A DNA stretch of 53,424 nucleotides, from positions 1-53,424 of the forward strand of contig JAIYDD010000077.1 in assembly GCA_027487675.1 (NCBI GenBank). The letters run 5' to 3'. Positions 7,793-16,044 of the stretch are shown here, in pieces (position 1 is the stretch's first letter; each line of letters begins with the position of its first letter). The position numbers and the translations under genes were made by a program. Below the pieces are notes generated by a model, which searched no databases, was not told where the DNA came from, and saw only the letters and a program-made list of their open reading frames with translations. The stretch is from Acetobacteraceae bacterium. GTDB taxonomy: Bacteria; Pseudomonadota; Alphaproteobacteria; Acetobacterales; Acetobacteraceae.

Positions 7793-9421
7793 ATGACCCC
7801 GCCGCCCGCCCGAGAGGCCGCCCGCACCGCGGAGGCCGCCGCCGCCCCGGCCCTGCCCGGCGCCGTGCCCGGCGCGCTGCCTGCCGTCACGCTCGGCCTG
7901 CCGGCGATGCGCGCGCGGATGCTGGCGGTGCTGGCGCTGCTGCCGGCCGCGGCCTTCCTGCTGATGCTGCTGGCGCCGCCGCTGAACCACGATGTGGCGG
8001 CCATCCTGAACTTCGCCGAGCGCTGGGTGGCGGGCGAACGCCTCTACCGCGACCTGGTGGACGTCAACCCGCCGCTGATCTTCGTCCTCACCGCCATCCC
8101 GGCCTGGATCGCGCGCCTCACGCCGCTGACCGGCGTGCAGGCGCTGCTGCTCTGCGTGGTCGGACTCTGCGTGCTGGCCTGGCGGCTGACGCTGCGGCTG
8201 CGGCGCGACCGGGCGGAAGGCGCGGTGGAGCGCGCCACCCTCGATGCGCTGGTGCCGCTGGCCTGCGTGATGGTCGCCTACGATGCCGGGCAGCGCGAAC
8301 ACCTGATGGCGCTGTTCGCCATCCCCTATGTCTTCCTCGCCGCCCGGCGGGTGGAGGGGCTGCGGACGCCGCTCGTCCTCGCGCTGTCCGTCACCGTCGC
8401 CGCCGCGCTCGGCTTCGCGCTGAAGCCGCATTTCCTGGCGGTGCCGCTGCTGGTGGAAGCGCTGGTGCTGGCCCGCCGCGGCGTGCCGGCGCTGCGCGAC
8501 GCGCTGCCCTGGACGATGGCCGGCGTGTGGCTGGCCTACCTGGCGCTGCTGCCGGTGGTCTTCCCGGAATATCTCGGCCACGTCGTGCCGCTGGTGGTGG
8601 GCTACTATCTGGACAGCCAGGGCATCGGCCTGTTCGACGTGCTGCTGACGGACGAGCTGGGCCCCGCTGCCCTGGCGCTGGCCTGCCTGGCAACGGCGCT
8701 GCCCTGGCGCGGGGCCGGCATGCCGGCGCGGCTGCTGGCCTGCGTCGCCCTTGGCGGGCTGCTCTCCGCCTGGGTGCAGCACAAGGGCTGGGGCTACCAC
8801 GTCATCCCCGCCCTGATGACCCTGCCGCTGGTCGCCGGCCTGCTGGCGGCGCGCTGGCTCGACCGCGCGCTGGCGCCGGGCCGGGCGGCGGAGGCGGCGC
8901 CGGCGCTGGCGCTCGGCGCGGCGCTGCTGCTGGCGCTGGTCCAGGCGCGGGAAGCCAGCCCCTGGCTGCAGATCCGCTACGAAGGCTCGCCCGTCGGCGA
9001 ACTCTCCCGCGTCCTCAAGCGCGAAGTGGCGGGCGAGCGGCTGCTGGTGCTCGCCCCCGACATCTGGCCGGTCTATCCGGCGCTGAACTACGCCCGCGTG
9101 CGATCGACGCTGCGCACCATGAACCTGTGGCTGCTGGTCGGCGCCTATCCCGACTGCCCGGAAGGCGCGCCGCGCTATCGCGAGAGCTGGGAGATGAGCC
9201 GACCCGAATTCCTGGTCTACCGCACGGTGGCCGAGGATTTCGCCCGCGCCCCGCCGGCCGGCGTGCTGGTGGCCAAGCGGTCCGGCATCCCGCGCTGCGG
9301 CGCCGAGGAATTCGACCCGGTCGAATACTTCTCGCGCCACCCGGCCTTCGAGGCGACCTGGCGGCGCTACACCCGCATCGTCCACCTGGACGCCTACCGC
9401 CTCTATCTGCGCGAGGACTGA
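7793..9421 (+). CDS. Polytopic membrane glycosyltransferase, GT39/PMT_2-like
   Basis: 542 residues if started at the ATG at 7793; ATGs at 7769 and 7736 are also in frame, and none has a good Shine-Dalgarno, so the start is uncertain. About ten to twelve hydrophobic helices begin near residue 40 (MLAVLALLPAAAFLLMLL). A first periplasmic loop contains FAERWVAGERLYRDLVDVNPP, the AERxxxGExxYRDxxDxNPP signature that precedes the catalytic loop in this GT-C group. The C-terminal soluble part (LLVLAPDIWPVYPALNYARV) is periplasmic in homologues. It would use the polyprenyl-P-sugar made by the GT2 gene on the opposite strand. Confidence 0.85.
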   Translation: MTPPPAREAARTAEAAAAPALPGAVPGALPAVTLGLPAMRARMLAVLALLPAAAFLLMLLAPPLNHDVAAILNFAERWVAGERLYRDLVDVNPPLIFVLTAIPAWIARLTPLTGVQALLLCVVGLCVLAWRLTLRLRRDRAEGAVERATLDALVPLACVMVAYDAGQREHLMALFAIPYVFLAARRVEGLRTPLVLALSVTVAAALGFALKPHFLAVPLLVEALVLARRGVPALRDALPWTMAGVWLAYLALLPVVFPEYLGHVVPLVVGYYLDSQGIGLFDVLLTDELGPAALALACLATALPWRGAGMPARLLACVALGGLLSAWVQHKGWGYHVIPALMTLPLVAGLLAARWLDRALAPGRAAEAAPALALGAALLLALVQAREASPWLQIRYEGSPVGELSRVLKREVAGERLLVLAPDIWPVYPALNYARVRSTLRTMNLWLLVGAYPDCPEGAPRYRESWEMSRPEFLVYRTVAEDFARAPPAGVLVAKRSGIPRCGAEEFDPVEYFSRHPAFEATWRRYTRIVHLDAYRLYLRED

Positions 9422-10254
9422 TGCCCTACCACGACTGGATCGGCCGCACAGAGACGCGCGAGGACCGGCTGGACCCGCGCCTCCTGCTCGGCATGGCGGC
9501 GACGCTGGGCGTTCCGCTGCCCTTGTCCTTGCCGCCGCTGTGGCACTGGATGCTGTTCCAGGACTGGGTGATGCCGGACCGCATCGGGCCGGACGGCCAC
9601 CCGAAGCGCGGCGGCTTCCTGCCCCCCGTCCACGACCTGCCGCGGCGCATGTGGGCGGGCGGACGCGTCGTCTTCCACGCCGCGCCCATCCGCGCCGATG
9701 ACCGGGTGACGCGCACCAGCACCATCCTCTCGGTGCAGGAGAAGGCGGGCGGCACCGGCCGCCTGGTCTTCGTCACCGTCCGCCATGTGGTCGAAGGCCC
9801 CGCCGGCAAGGCGCTGGAGGAGGAGCAGGACCTGGTCTACCGCGCCGCCGAGGGTGCGGCCGTGAAGCCCGCCGAGCCCGCGCCGGACTGGCCCGGCGCG
9901 CTCGTCACGGCGCTGGTGCCGGATGCGGTGATGCTGTTCCGCTACTCCGCGCTGACCGGCAACGGCCACCGCATCCACTACGATCATCCCTATGTCACGG
10001 CGGTCGAGGGCTATCCGGGCCTGGTCGTGCACGGGCCCTTGCAGGCGACGCTGATGGCCGCCCATGCGCTGGCCGCCGCGCCCGGCCGGCGCCTGGCGCG
10101 CTTCGCCTTCCGCGGCCGCCGCCCCGCCTTCGACGGGCGGCGCCTGTCCATCCTGGCGCTGGCCGCGGGCGATGCCGTGCGGGTCGAGACGCGTGACGAC
10201 CAGGGCGCGACCTGCATGCAGGCCGAGGCCGAGTTCGGCCCCCACCTTGGCTGA
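9421..10254 (+). CDS. MaoC/FAS1-like acyl dehydratase (mesaconyl-C4-CoA hydratase/HTD2-like)
   Basis: 277 residues; its ATG overlaps the stop of the membrane glycosyltransferase (TGATG). The N-terminal half has the FAS1-like dehydratase hallmark HWMLFQDWVMPDRIGPDGHP, then GGFLPPVHDLPRRMWAGG. The C-terminal hot-dog half has the hydratase-2 catalytic motif SALTGNGHRIHYDHPYV and the cap GYPGLVVHGPLQATL. These enzymes hydrate or dehydrate enoyl-CoA or -ACP thioesters such as mesaconyl-C4-CoA, itaconyl-CoA or mitochondrial 3-hydroxyacyl-ACP. The substrate cannot be decided. The next gene starts inside its last codons. Confidence 0.87.
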   Translation: MPYHDWIGRTETREDRLDPRLLLGMAATLGVPLPLSLPPLWHWMLFQDWVMPDRIGPDGHPKRGGFLPPVHDLPRRMWAGGRVVFHAAPIRADDRVTRTSTILSVQEKAGGTGRLVFVTVRHVVEGPAGKALEEEQDLVYRAAEGAAVKPAEPAPDWPGALVTALVPDAVMLFRYSALTGNGHRIHYDHPYVTAVEGYPGLVVHGPLQATLMAAHALAAAPGRRLARFAFRGRRPAFDGRRLSILALAAGDAVRVETRDDQGATCMQAEAEFGPHLG

Positions 10255-11248
10255 CGGCGGCACCGCCGCGCCGCGCCCGCCCCTGCCGCTGCGGCAGGAC
10301 ACGCTGCGCGGCATCGCCCTGGTCTGCGCCGGCTATGCGGTGATCTCGGCCGGCGACGCGGCGGTGAAATGGGTGGTGCCGGAGGTCGGCGTCGCCATGG
10401 CCATGGTCTGGCGCGGCATCTTCGGGATGCTGGCGGTGGCCGTCATGGTCGGCGGGCGTGGGCTGCGCCCGAAGCGGCTGCCGCTGCTGGCCGGGCGGTC
10501 GCTGGTGCATTGCAGCGTGACGGTCGCCTTCTATCTCGCCTGGTTCAACGGCGTGCAGCTGGCCGACAGCTACGCGCTGAACGCGGTGGCGCCGCTGGTC
10601 ATGACGGTGCTCGCCATCCCGCTGCTGGGCGAGCGCGTGGGCTGGCGGCGCTGGACCTCGACCGTCATCGGCTTCGCGGGCGTGCTGATCATGCTGCAGC
10701 CGGGCGGCGAGCTGTGGCGCTGGGAATCGGCGATGCTGCTGGCCTCCGCGGTCGGGCTGGCGCTCAGCCGGATCTGGATCCGCGTGCTGGCGGCCAGCGA
10801 CACGCCGCAGGCGATCGCCTTCTGGCTGCTGGCCATCCACATCCCGGTCGGCCTGCTGCTGCTGCCGGTCTTCCCGCCGCCCGCCGGCTACATGCCGGGC
10901 TGGGACGTCGCCTGGGCGCTGGGGTTCCTGGGCCTGGCCAACGGCGTGGCGCATATGCTGTTCGCGCGCGCCTTCTCGATCGCGCCGGTCTCGGCGCTGG
11001 CGTCCTATGAATACACGACGCTGGTCTGGGGCGGGCTGCTGGGCTTCCTGGTCTGGGCGCATGTCCCGGCCTGGACGACGCTGGCCGGCGCGGCGGTGGT
11101 GATCTCCGCGGGCCTCTACAACCTCCACCGGGAGCGCCTGCGCCGGCAGCAGGCGCTGGCACGGGCGATGGCGGAGCGCGATGCGCCGGGCTTGGCGACC
11201 GATGCCGTCACGGCCGCCGCCGACCTGCCCCGCCGGCGGGACAACTGA
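10247..11248 (+). CDS. EamA/DMT family transporter (first of two)
   Basis: 333 residues if translation begins at the TTG at 10247, which overlaps the previous stop by eight bases (TTGGCTGA); no ATG or GTG lies near enough to keep the first helix. Ten hydrophobic helices are arranged as two EamA repeats, the first beginning LRGIALVCAGYAVISAGDAAVKWV and including LNAVAPLVMTVLAIPLLGERV, the second ending TLAGAAVVISAGLYNLHRERL. DMT exporters of this type move metabolites or amino acids across the inner membrane. The substrate is unknown. Strong stop/start overlap implies translational coupling to the dehydratase gene. Confidence 0.88.
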   Translation: MADGGTAAPRPPLPLRQDTLRGIALVCAGYAVISAGDAAVKWVVPEVGVAMAMVWRGIFGMLAVAVMVGGRGLRPKRLPLLAGRSLVHCSVTVAFYLAWFNGVQLADSYALNAVAPLVMTVLAIPLLGERVGWRRWTSTVIGFAGVLIMLQPGGELWRWESAMLLASAVGLALSRIWIRVLAASDTPQAIAFWLLAIHIPVGLLLLPVFPPPAGYMPGWDVAWALGFLGLANGVAHMLFARAFSIAPVSALASYEYTTLVWGGLLGFLVWAHVPAWTTLAGAAVVISAGLYNLHRERLRRQQALARAMAERDAPGLATDAVTAAADLPRRRDN

Positions 11249-11252
11249 CGGA

Positions 11253-12164
11253 ATGCCGCTGCGCCACGACATCCGCCGCGGCGTGGTGCTGATGCTCGGC
11301 GCCTGCGCGCTGTTCACGCTGATGAACGTGCTGGTGAAGGCGCTCGGCGACCGCATTCCCTTCACCGAGCAGATGTTCTTCCGCAGTGTCCTCGCCATGC
11401 CCGTGGTGCTGCTGCTGGTGCTGCGCCAGGCGCGCGGGCCCGGCGCCTTCCGCGCCGCGCTGCGCACGAAGCGCCTGCCGGGGCACCTGGCGCGCGCGGC
11501 CACCGGCACGCTCGCCATGGGCAGTTCCTTCTACGCGCTGACGCTGCTGCCGCTGGCCGAGCATTCCGCGCTGACCACGACGCAGCCGATCTTCGCGACC
11601 CTGCTGTCCATCCCGTTCCTCGGCGAGAAGGTCGGCATCCACCGGGCATCCGCCGTGATCGTCGGCTTCCTCGGCATCCTGGTCATCGCGATCGGGCAGG
11701 GCGCCTTCCAGGCGGAGCTTGGCGCGGCGGCGCGCATCGGGCTGATCGCGGCGCTGGCGCATGGCGTCTTCTCCGCCGTCACCACGCTGCTGGTGCGCAG
11801 CCTGTCGGCCACCGAATCCTCGGCCACCATCGTGCTGTGGCAGTCCATCCTGATGACGGCGATCACCGCGCTGGCGCTGCCCTTCTTCTGGGTCACGCCG
11901 TCCTGGCACGACCTGATGCTGCTGATCGGCATCGGCCTGATCGGCGGCGTGGCGCAGGTGCTGCTGACGGAAGCCTGGGCCAGCGCGCAGGTCTCGGCGC
12001 TGGCGCCCTATGTCTATTCCTCGCTGCTCTGGGCGGTGCTGTTCGGGCTGGTCTTCTTCGGCACGGTGCCGGGCCTGGCGACGCTGGTCGGCGCGGCGCT
12101 GATCGTCGCCGCCAGCCTCTACATCCTGCGGCGCGAGCTGATCCGGGCGAAGCAGAAGCCATGA
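11253..12164 (+). CDS. EamA/DMT family transporter (second of two)
   Basis: 303 residues from the ATG at 11253, four bases after the preceding stop. Ten predicted helices again show the duplicated EamA layout: GVVLMLGACALFTLMNVLVK, the LTTTQPIFATLLSIPFLGEKVG segment closing the first half, and VAQVLLTEAWASAQVSALAPY in the second. It is clearly related to the preceding transporter (both contain a PLLGERVG/PFLGEKVG turn and a C-terminal SLYILRRE/GLYNLHRE), so the pair probably arose by duplication and could form a heterodimer. The substrate is unknown. The next start overlaps its stop (ATGA). Confidence 0.9.
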   Translation: MPLRHDIRRGVVLMLGACALFTLMNVLVKALGDRIPFTEQMFFRSVLAMPVVLLLVLRQARGPGAFRAALRTKRLPGHLARAATGTLAMGSSFYALTLLPLAEHSALTTTQPIFATLLSIPFLGEKVGIHRASAVIVGFLGILVIAIGQGAFQAELGAAARIGLIAALAHGVFSAVTTLLVRSLSATESSATIVLWQSILMTAITALALPFFWVTPSWHDLMLLIGIGLIGGVAQVLLTEAWASAQVSALAPYVYSSLLWAVLFGLVFFGTVPGLATLVGAALIVAASLYILRRELIRAKQKP

Positions 12165-13045
12165 CCATCCCCTTCCGGCGCGAGGATCCCCTGCCCCCCG
12201 GTACCGCGGAGCCGGTGCTGCCGCCGGTGCGCCGCATCCTGTGCGACAATCCCGGCCCCTTCACCTTCCGCGGCACCAACACCTGGCTGATCGGCCGCGG
12301 CGATGTCACGGTGCTGGACCCGGGGCCCGCCGATTCCGCGCATCTGCACGCCATCCTGCGCGCGACGCAGGGCGAGCGGATCACGCGCATCCTCGTCTCC
12401 CACACCCATCGCGACCATTCGCCGGGGGCCACGGCGCTGGCGGCGGCGACCGGCGCGCCGACCTTCGGCTTCGGCCCGCACGCGACGCCGCCCGAGGCGG
12501 GCGGGGAGGGCGGCGACAACGATTTCCGCCCCGACATCGCCCTGCCCGACGGCGCGCAGCTGGAAAGCGATGACTGGCGCCTGACCGCGATCCATACGCC
12601 CGGCCATTGCGCCAACCATCTCTGCTTCGCGCTGGAGGGCGCGGGGGCCGAAGGCGTGCTGTTCAGCGCCGACCATGTGATGTCCTGGTCCACCAGCGTG
12701 GTCAGCCCGCCGGACGGCGACATGGCGGACTACATGGCGTCGCTCGCGCGCATCGCCGCCCGCGACGACCGCCTCTACCTGCCGGGCCACGGGCCGCCCC
12801 TGCCCGACCCCGGGCCCTTCGTCGCCGCGCTGGCCGCGCATCGGCGGGAGCGGGAGCAGAAGGTGCTGGACGCGCTGCGCGCCGCCCGCCGCGCCACCGC
12901 GCTCGATCTGGTGCCGGCCGCCTATGGCCCCACGCTCGACCCGCGCCTGGTGCCGGCGGCGGCGCGCAGCCTGCTGGCGCATTTGGTCAAGCTGGCGGCG
13001 GAGGGCGCGGCGGTGCGGGACGGAGAGGTGTTCGAGGCGCGGTAG
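12161..13045 (+). CDS. MBL-fold metallo-hydrolase (LACTB2/glyoxalase II-like)
   Basis: 294 residues, ATG in an ATGA overlap with the transporter. The metal site is complete: SHTHRDH (HxHxDH), IHTPGHCANHLCF with the third His, FSADHVM with the bridging Asp, and YLPGHGPP with the last His. The N-terminus NPGPFTFRGTNTWLIG and the C-terminal winged-helix-like region after residue 230 match the LACTB2-type group, which includes ribonucleases and thioesterase-like hydrolases. A specific substrate is not deducible. It is the last gene of the run starting at 7793, ahead of a long palindromic intergenic region. Confidence 0.92.
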   Translation: MTIPFRREDPLPPGTAEPVLPPVRRILCDNPGPFTFRGTNTWLIGRGDVTVLDPGPADSAHLHAILRATQGERITRILVSHTHRDHSPGATALAAATGAPTFGFGPHATPPEAGGEGGDNDFRPDIALPDGAQLESDDWRLTAIHTPGHCANHLCFALEGAGAEGVLFSADHVMSWSTSVVSPPDGDMADYMASLARIAARDDRLYLPGHGPPLPDPGPFVAALAAHRREREQKVLDALRAARRATALDLVPAAYGPTLDPRLVPAAARSLLAHLVKLAAEGAAVRDGEVFEAR

Positions 13046-13128
13046 GGACGGCGCCCGGCGGCCCGGGGGGAAGCTTCGCCTTACCCCCAATGCCCGCGCC
13101 TCACCCCGGGGGGTGCCCCGGACCGTAC

Positions 13129-13354
13129 GCGCGAAGCTAAGGTCGCGCGCTGGACAAAACCCCCACCCCGACCAGCCTGCGGCGCCGCGGCAGTGCCGCC
13201 GCCCCCCGCAGCTGCGGGAGAGGGAGAAGTGGGCGCCCTTTTTCCCTCTCCCGCAGTTGCGGGGGGTACGACGCCGAAGGCGTCGGGCGGGGCCCGCGAC
13301 GCGCAGCGTCGTGGGAGGGTGGGGGTCTCCCCCGCGATGCACTTAGCTTCGCGC
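13129..13354. repeat. Palindromic composite element bounded by 13-bp inverted repeats
   Basis: GCGCGAAGCTAAG at 13129-13141 is repeated in exact inverse as CTTAGCTTCGCGC at 13342-13354. Inside lies a long inverted repeat, 13202-13228 against 13240-13266 (27 bp, two mismatches, containing CCCGCAGCTGCGGGAGAGGG), and a hairpin CGACGCC-GAA-GGCGTCG at 13269-13285. There is no coding capacity that looks real. The architecture resembles a non-autonomous palindromic repeat (REP/MITE-like). A similar but not identical arrangement occurs at 50947-51216. The whole gene-free interval 13046-13506 otherwise holds only the terminator that follows. Confidence 0.65.
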
Positions 13355-13467
13355 GGATCGGGCTCCGCACCCCCGTTCCCCCTCGACCAAGGGCCGAGGG
13401 CCACTGGACCCCGATCAGCCAGGTCGGCGCCCCTCGACGCCGGTCCAGGCCCGGCTCGGGCCTGGTG

Positions 13468-13510
13468 GTGAGGTCGGTGGGGCAGGCAACGCCTCCCCCA
13501 CCGACCTCAC
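13468..13510. terminator. Strong bidirectional terminator hairpin between convergent units
   Basis: Perfect 15-bp arms GTGAGGTCGGTGGGG (13468-13482) and CCCCACCGACCTCAC (13496-13510). After one mismatch an inner AGGC-AAC-GCCT stem extends it. The stop codon of the minus-strand NUDIX gene (13507-13509) is inside the right arm, so the hairpin begins in the coding end. It serves the plus-strand run from one side and the NUDIX operon from the other. Confidence 0.75.
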
Positions 13511-14208
13511 CCGTCGCTCATCCGGTTGTCGTTCCCCTGGAAGACGATCCGCGGCCGCTCATGCCGGCGCCCGGCGGGCACCGCCAGCCAGTCCTCGAAC
13601 TCCCCCAGGATCATCCGCGTGATGTCGGCCAGCTGCTCCCCGCGCGCCGCCGGCAGCCGGTACCAGCCGAGCCCCTCCAGCTCTCCCGACCCGCCGATCT
13701 CCCCGCGCACCGCCTCGGCCGGCGCCAGCAGGAAGCGCGCGTTGAAGCGCATGGCGCGGGAGGCCGGCGTCACCGCCCGGCACAAATAGTCCAGCGCGCC
13801 GAGATCGGCGAGCAGCCGCGTCCCGCGCGTCTCGCCCAGCAGCAGCCCCGTCTCCTCCCACAGCTCGCGCACCGCGGCCACGCCAAGCGCGCGGGCGAGG
13901 GAGGGCGGCGCGCGGTGGCGCAGCAGCGCCTCCGTCTGCGGCCGCAGCTCGCTCAGCGCCTTCACCCCATGGTCGGCGCGGTCCACGCGGCCGCCGGGGA
14001 AGACCAGCACGCTCGGCATGAATCTGTGCTTCGCGTGCCGCATCCCCATCAGGATCTCCGGCTCGCCGCCCGCCATGCGCCAGACGATCAGGCTCGCGGC
14101 GTGGCGCGGCCGGACGGCGCGCTTGCCCGGCGCGCGCGGGGTCGAGCGCCGCAGGTCGCCGCCGCCCGGATTGTCGGCGCCCCCATCGGGCTTGACGGAC
14201 TCAGCCAA
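13507..14208 (-). CDS. NUDIX hydrolase (NUDT19/NUDT7-like, interrupted Nudix box)
   Basis: 233 residues from a TTG start at 14208 overlapping the nitroreductase stop by eight bases (TTGGCTGA). Upstream in-frame starts would run deep inside the nitroreductase and are rejected. The catalytic part AAVRELWEETGLLLGE carries the REUxEExGU core of the Nudix box. It is separated from its usual leading glycine segment (FPGGRVDRADHG) by about 37 residues, an insertion seen in CoA-type NUDIX enzymes of the NUDT7/19 kind. The N-terminal strand RHAASLIVWR and SVLVFPGG fit. It probably cleaves a nucleoside-diphosphate-linked compound such as CoA; this is inference. Confidence 0.87.
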   Translation of the reverse strand: MAESVKPDGGADNPGGGDLRRSTPRAPGKRAVRPRHAASLIVWRMAGGEPEILMGMRHAKHRFMPSVLVFPGGRVDRADHGVKALSELRPQTEALLRHRAPPSLARALGVAAVRELWEETGLLLGETRGTRLLADLGALDYLCRAVTPASRAMRFNARFLLAPAEAVRGEIGGSGELEGLGWYRLPAARGEQLADITRMILGEFEDWLAVPAGRRHERPRIVFQGNDNRMSDG

Positions 14209-15010
14209 GGTGGATGCCCCGCGAGGCCAGCCAGGCGCGGAAATTCGCGCGCTCTGGCACGGAGAGCTGCCGCGCCGCATTCTCGCTCCAGCTACAGCCC
14301 TCGGGCTTCGGGCCGTGCACCTCCGGATAGCGCGGCTTGCCCGGCGGGCGCAGCGAATCATAGGCAGGCAGCGCGGCCTCCAGCCCCGCATCGTCGTAGC
14401 TCTCCCGGTGCACCACGACCGAGGGCGGCAGGCGCGGGGAGGTGGCGTTGCGCGCCTCCGGCCAGCCCAGCGTCAGGCCGGCCACCGGGAACACGCCGTC
14501 CGGCAGCCCGAACAGCCGCGCCACCAGGTCCAGGTGGTTCCGCACATAGGAGATCGGGCAGGTGCCGAGCCCCGCCGCATCGGCCGCCATCACGCCAAAA
14601 CCCAGCGCCAGCGCCGCATCGGCCGAGGCGTTCAGGAAGGTGTCCACGCTGTCGTTGGCATGGTCCCGCCCGTGCAGCGCGCAGATGCGCCGGCCGCGGC
14701 GGATGTCGCCGCAGAACAGCAGCAGCACCGGCGCGTCCTTGATCCAGGGCATGGTGCCGATGGCGTCCGCGACGGCGGCGATCTTGGCGGGGTCGCGCGT
14801 GACCAGGATGGCGTATTGCTGCAGGTCGGACTTGGCCGGCGCCGATTGCGCGCCGGCCAGCACCAGGTCCAGCAGCGGATCGGGCACCGCGTCCGCGCGG
14901 TAGCGCCGCGTCACGCGCCGGTCGAGCAGCGCGGCAAGCCCGGGCGGCACCTCCGGCGGGGCGAAGGGCAGGGCGCCGTAGCGGGCGCGGAGCAGCTCCT
15001 CGGCGGTCAT
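14201..15010 (-). CDS. Nitroreductase family protein (FMN oxidoreductase)
   Basis: 269 residues, ATG at 15010 in an ATGA overlap with the upstream hydrolase. RRVTRRYRADAVPDPLLDLVLAGAQSAPAKSDLQQY is split by the usual FMN-phosphate arginine/serine contacts (RRVTRRY, APAKSDLQ). ASADAALALGFGVMAADAAGLGTCPISYVR is the conserved dimer and flavin-binding helix. LTLGWPEARNA follows the family's LGxP turn. Such proteins are FMN-dependent NAD(P)H oxidoreductases of nitro or quinone compounds; the physiological substrate is unknown. It belongs to a minus-strand trio with an alpha/beta hydrolase and a NUDIX enzyme. Confidence 0.9.
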   Translation of the reverse strand: MTAEELLRARYGALPFAPPEVPPGLAALLDRRVTRRYRADAVPDPLLDLVLAGAQSAPAKSDLQQYAILVTRDPAKIAAVADAIGTMPWIKDAPVLLLFCGDIRRGRRICALHGRDHANDSVDTFLNASADAALALGFGVMAADAAGLGTCPISYVRNHLDLVARLFGLPDGVFPVAGLTLGWPEARNATSPRLPPSVVVHRESYDDAGLEAALPAYDSLRPPGKPRYPEVHGPKPEGCSWSENAARQLSVPERANFRAWLASRGIHLG

Positions 15011-15897
15011 GCCTTGCCCCCGCCGGCGATGATCCCGGCGCCCAGCGTGCCCGGGATGCGCCTCTCCCACCGCCCGCCATCCACCTTGGTCACGAAATCC
15101 AGCACCGCGCGGTTGAAGGCGTCCGGGTCTTCCAGGTTCAGCGTGTGGCCGCATTTCGGCATCACCAGCAGCGCCGCCGCCGGCAGCGCGCGCTTGAGGA
15201 AGACCGAGGGCTCGATCGCCGGGTCGTCCTCGTCGCCCGCGATCACCAGCGTGGGCACTTCCATGCGCCGGATTTCCGATTCGAGCTCATAGAGGCTCGG
15301 CCGTTCCCGCTGCACGCCGAGCATGGTCAGCGCCGAGCCTTCCGCCGAATGCTCGCCCAATTGCGTCGCGAACTCGGCGTAGCCGCGCGGATCGGTCTGT
15401 TCGAAGATCAGCCGCGTCGGGCCGCGGCTGTAGCTGGCGGCGAAGCTCGCCACGCCCTCGGCGCGGATGCGCCCGACGGTGGCGTCCACCTCCGCGCGGA
15501 ACTGCGCGCGGCGGTCGGGCGGCGCGCCATAGCCGATGCCGCCCAGCACCAGGCTGCGCGCCAGCCCCGGGTTGCGCAGCCCGAGATGCAGCGCCGCGAA
15601 GGCGCCCATCGAGAGCCCCACCACATGCGCCGGCGCGAGCCCGAGCTCCTGGATCACCGCCGCGATGTCGTCCGCCGCGCGGGCCTGCGAATAGGCGGAA
15701 GGATCGGTCGGCACGTCGGAGGGCGGGTAGCCCCGGGCGGCGAAAGCGATGCAGCGGTAGCGGCGCGCGAAGGCGCGCAGCTGGCCTTCCCAGGCGCGGT
15801 GGTCGCCGGCGAATTCGTGCACGAAGACCATCGGCGTGCCGGACCCTGCCTCCTCATAATGAAGCTTCACCCCATCTTCTGTCCGGATCGTCGGCAT
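15007..15897 (-). CDS. Alpha/beta hydrolase
   Basis: 296 residues, ATG at 15897. Fold markers in order are the oxyanion strand PMVFVHEFAGDHRAW, the nucleophile elbow GLSMGAFA with the catalytic Ser, the acid strand VPTLVIAGDEDDP and the histidine motif MPKCGHTLNLEDP. Sequence style is that of 3-oxoadipate enol-lactonase/esterase-like hydrolases. The C-terminus extends past the usual end with VDGGRWERRIPGTLGAGIIAGGG, which looks like low-conservation tail. It is the first gene of the minus-strand trio and divergent from the SUF operon, sharing a 147-base promoter region. Confidence 0.92.
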   Translation of the reverse strand: MPTIRTEDGVKLHYEEAGSGTPMVFVHEFAGDHRAWEGQLRAFARRYRCIAFAARGYPPSDVPTDPSAYSQARAADDIAAVIQELGLAPAHVVGLSMGAFAALHLGLRNPGLARSLVLGGIGYGAPPDRRAQFRAEVDATVGRIRAEGVASFAASYSRGPTRLIFEQTDPRGYAEFATQLGEHSAEGSALTMLGVQRERPSLYELESEIRRMEVPTLVIAGDEDDPAIEPSVFLKRALPAAALLVMPKCGHTLNLEDPDAFNRAVLDFVTKVDGGRWERRIPGTLGAGIIAGGGKA

Positions 15898-15968
15898 GGC
15901 GCTGTTTCCTGGGCTGCCTCGGGCACGATGGCGGCGGGGCGGAAGCCCGGCAAGACGGGCGGTTGAGC

Positions 15969-16020
15969 TTGACATTCCGATGTCCGAAGCGCATCTGCTA
16001 ATCCGGACCACGCAGGTCCG
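15969..16020 (+). promoter_or_regulatory. Putative promoter and operator dyad of the SUF operon
   Basis: TTGACA at 15969-15974 is a perfect -35 hexamer. The best -10-like sequence, TGCTAA at 15996-16001, gives a long spacer, so the exact promoter is uncertain. A dyad CGGACC-ACGCA-GGTCCG at 16004-16020 lies just downstream, where an Rrf2 repressor would block initiation. GGAGG at 16031-16035 is the ribosome binding site for the GTG start at 16045. Autoregulation is inferred from position and family. Confidence 0.45.
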
Positions 16021-16044
16021 CTTTGCATCGGGAGGAGCCGCCGC

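Noticed and set aside
13195-13270. CRISPR-like repeat suspicion at the palindromic region
   Set aside because: There is one inverted repeat pair, not a series of direct repeats with regular spacers.
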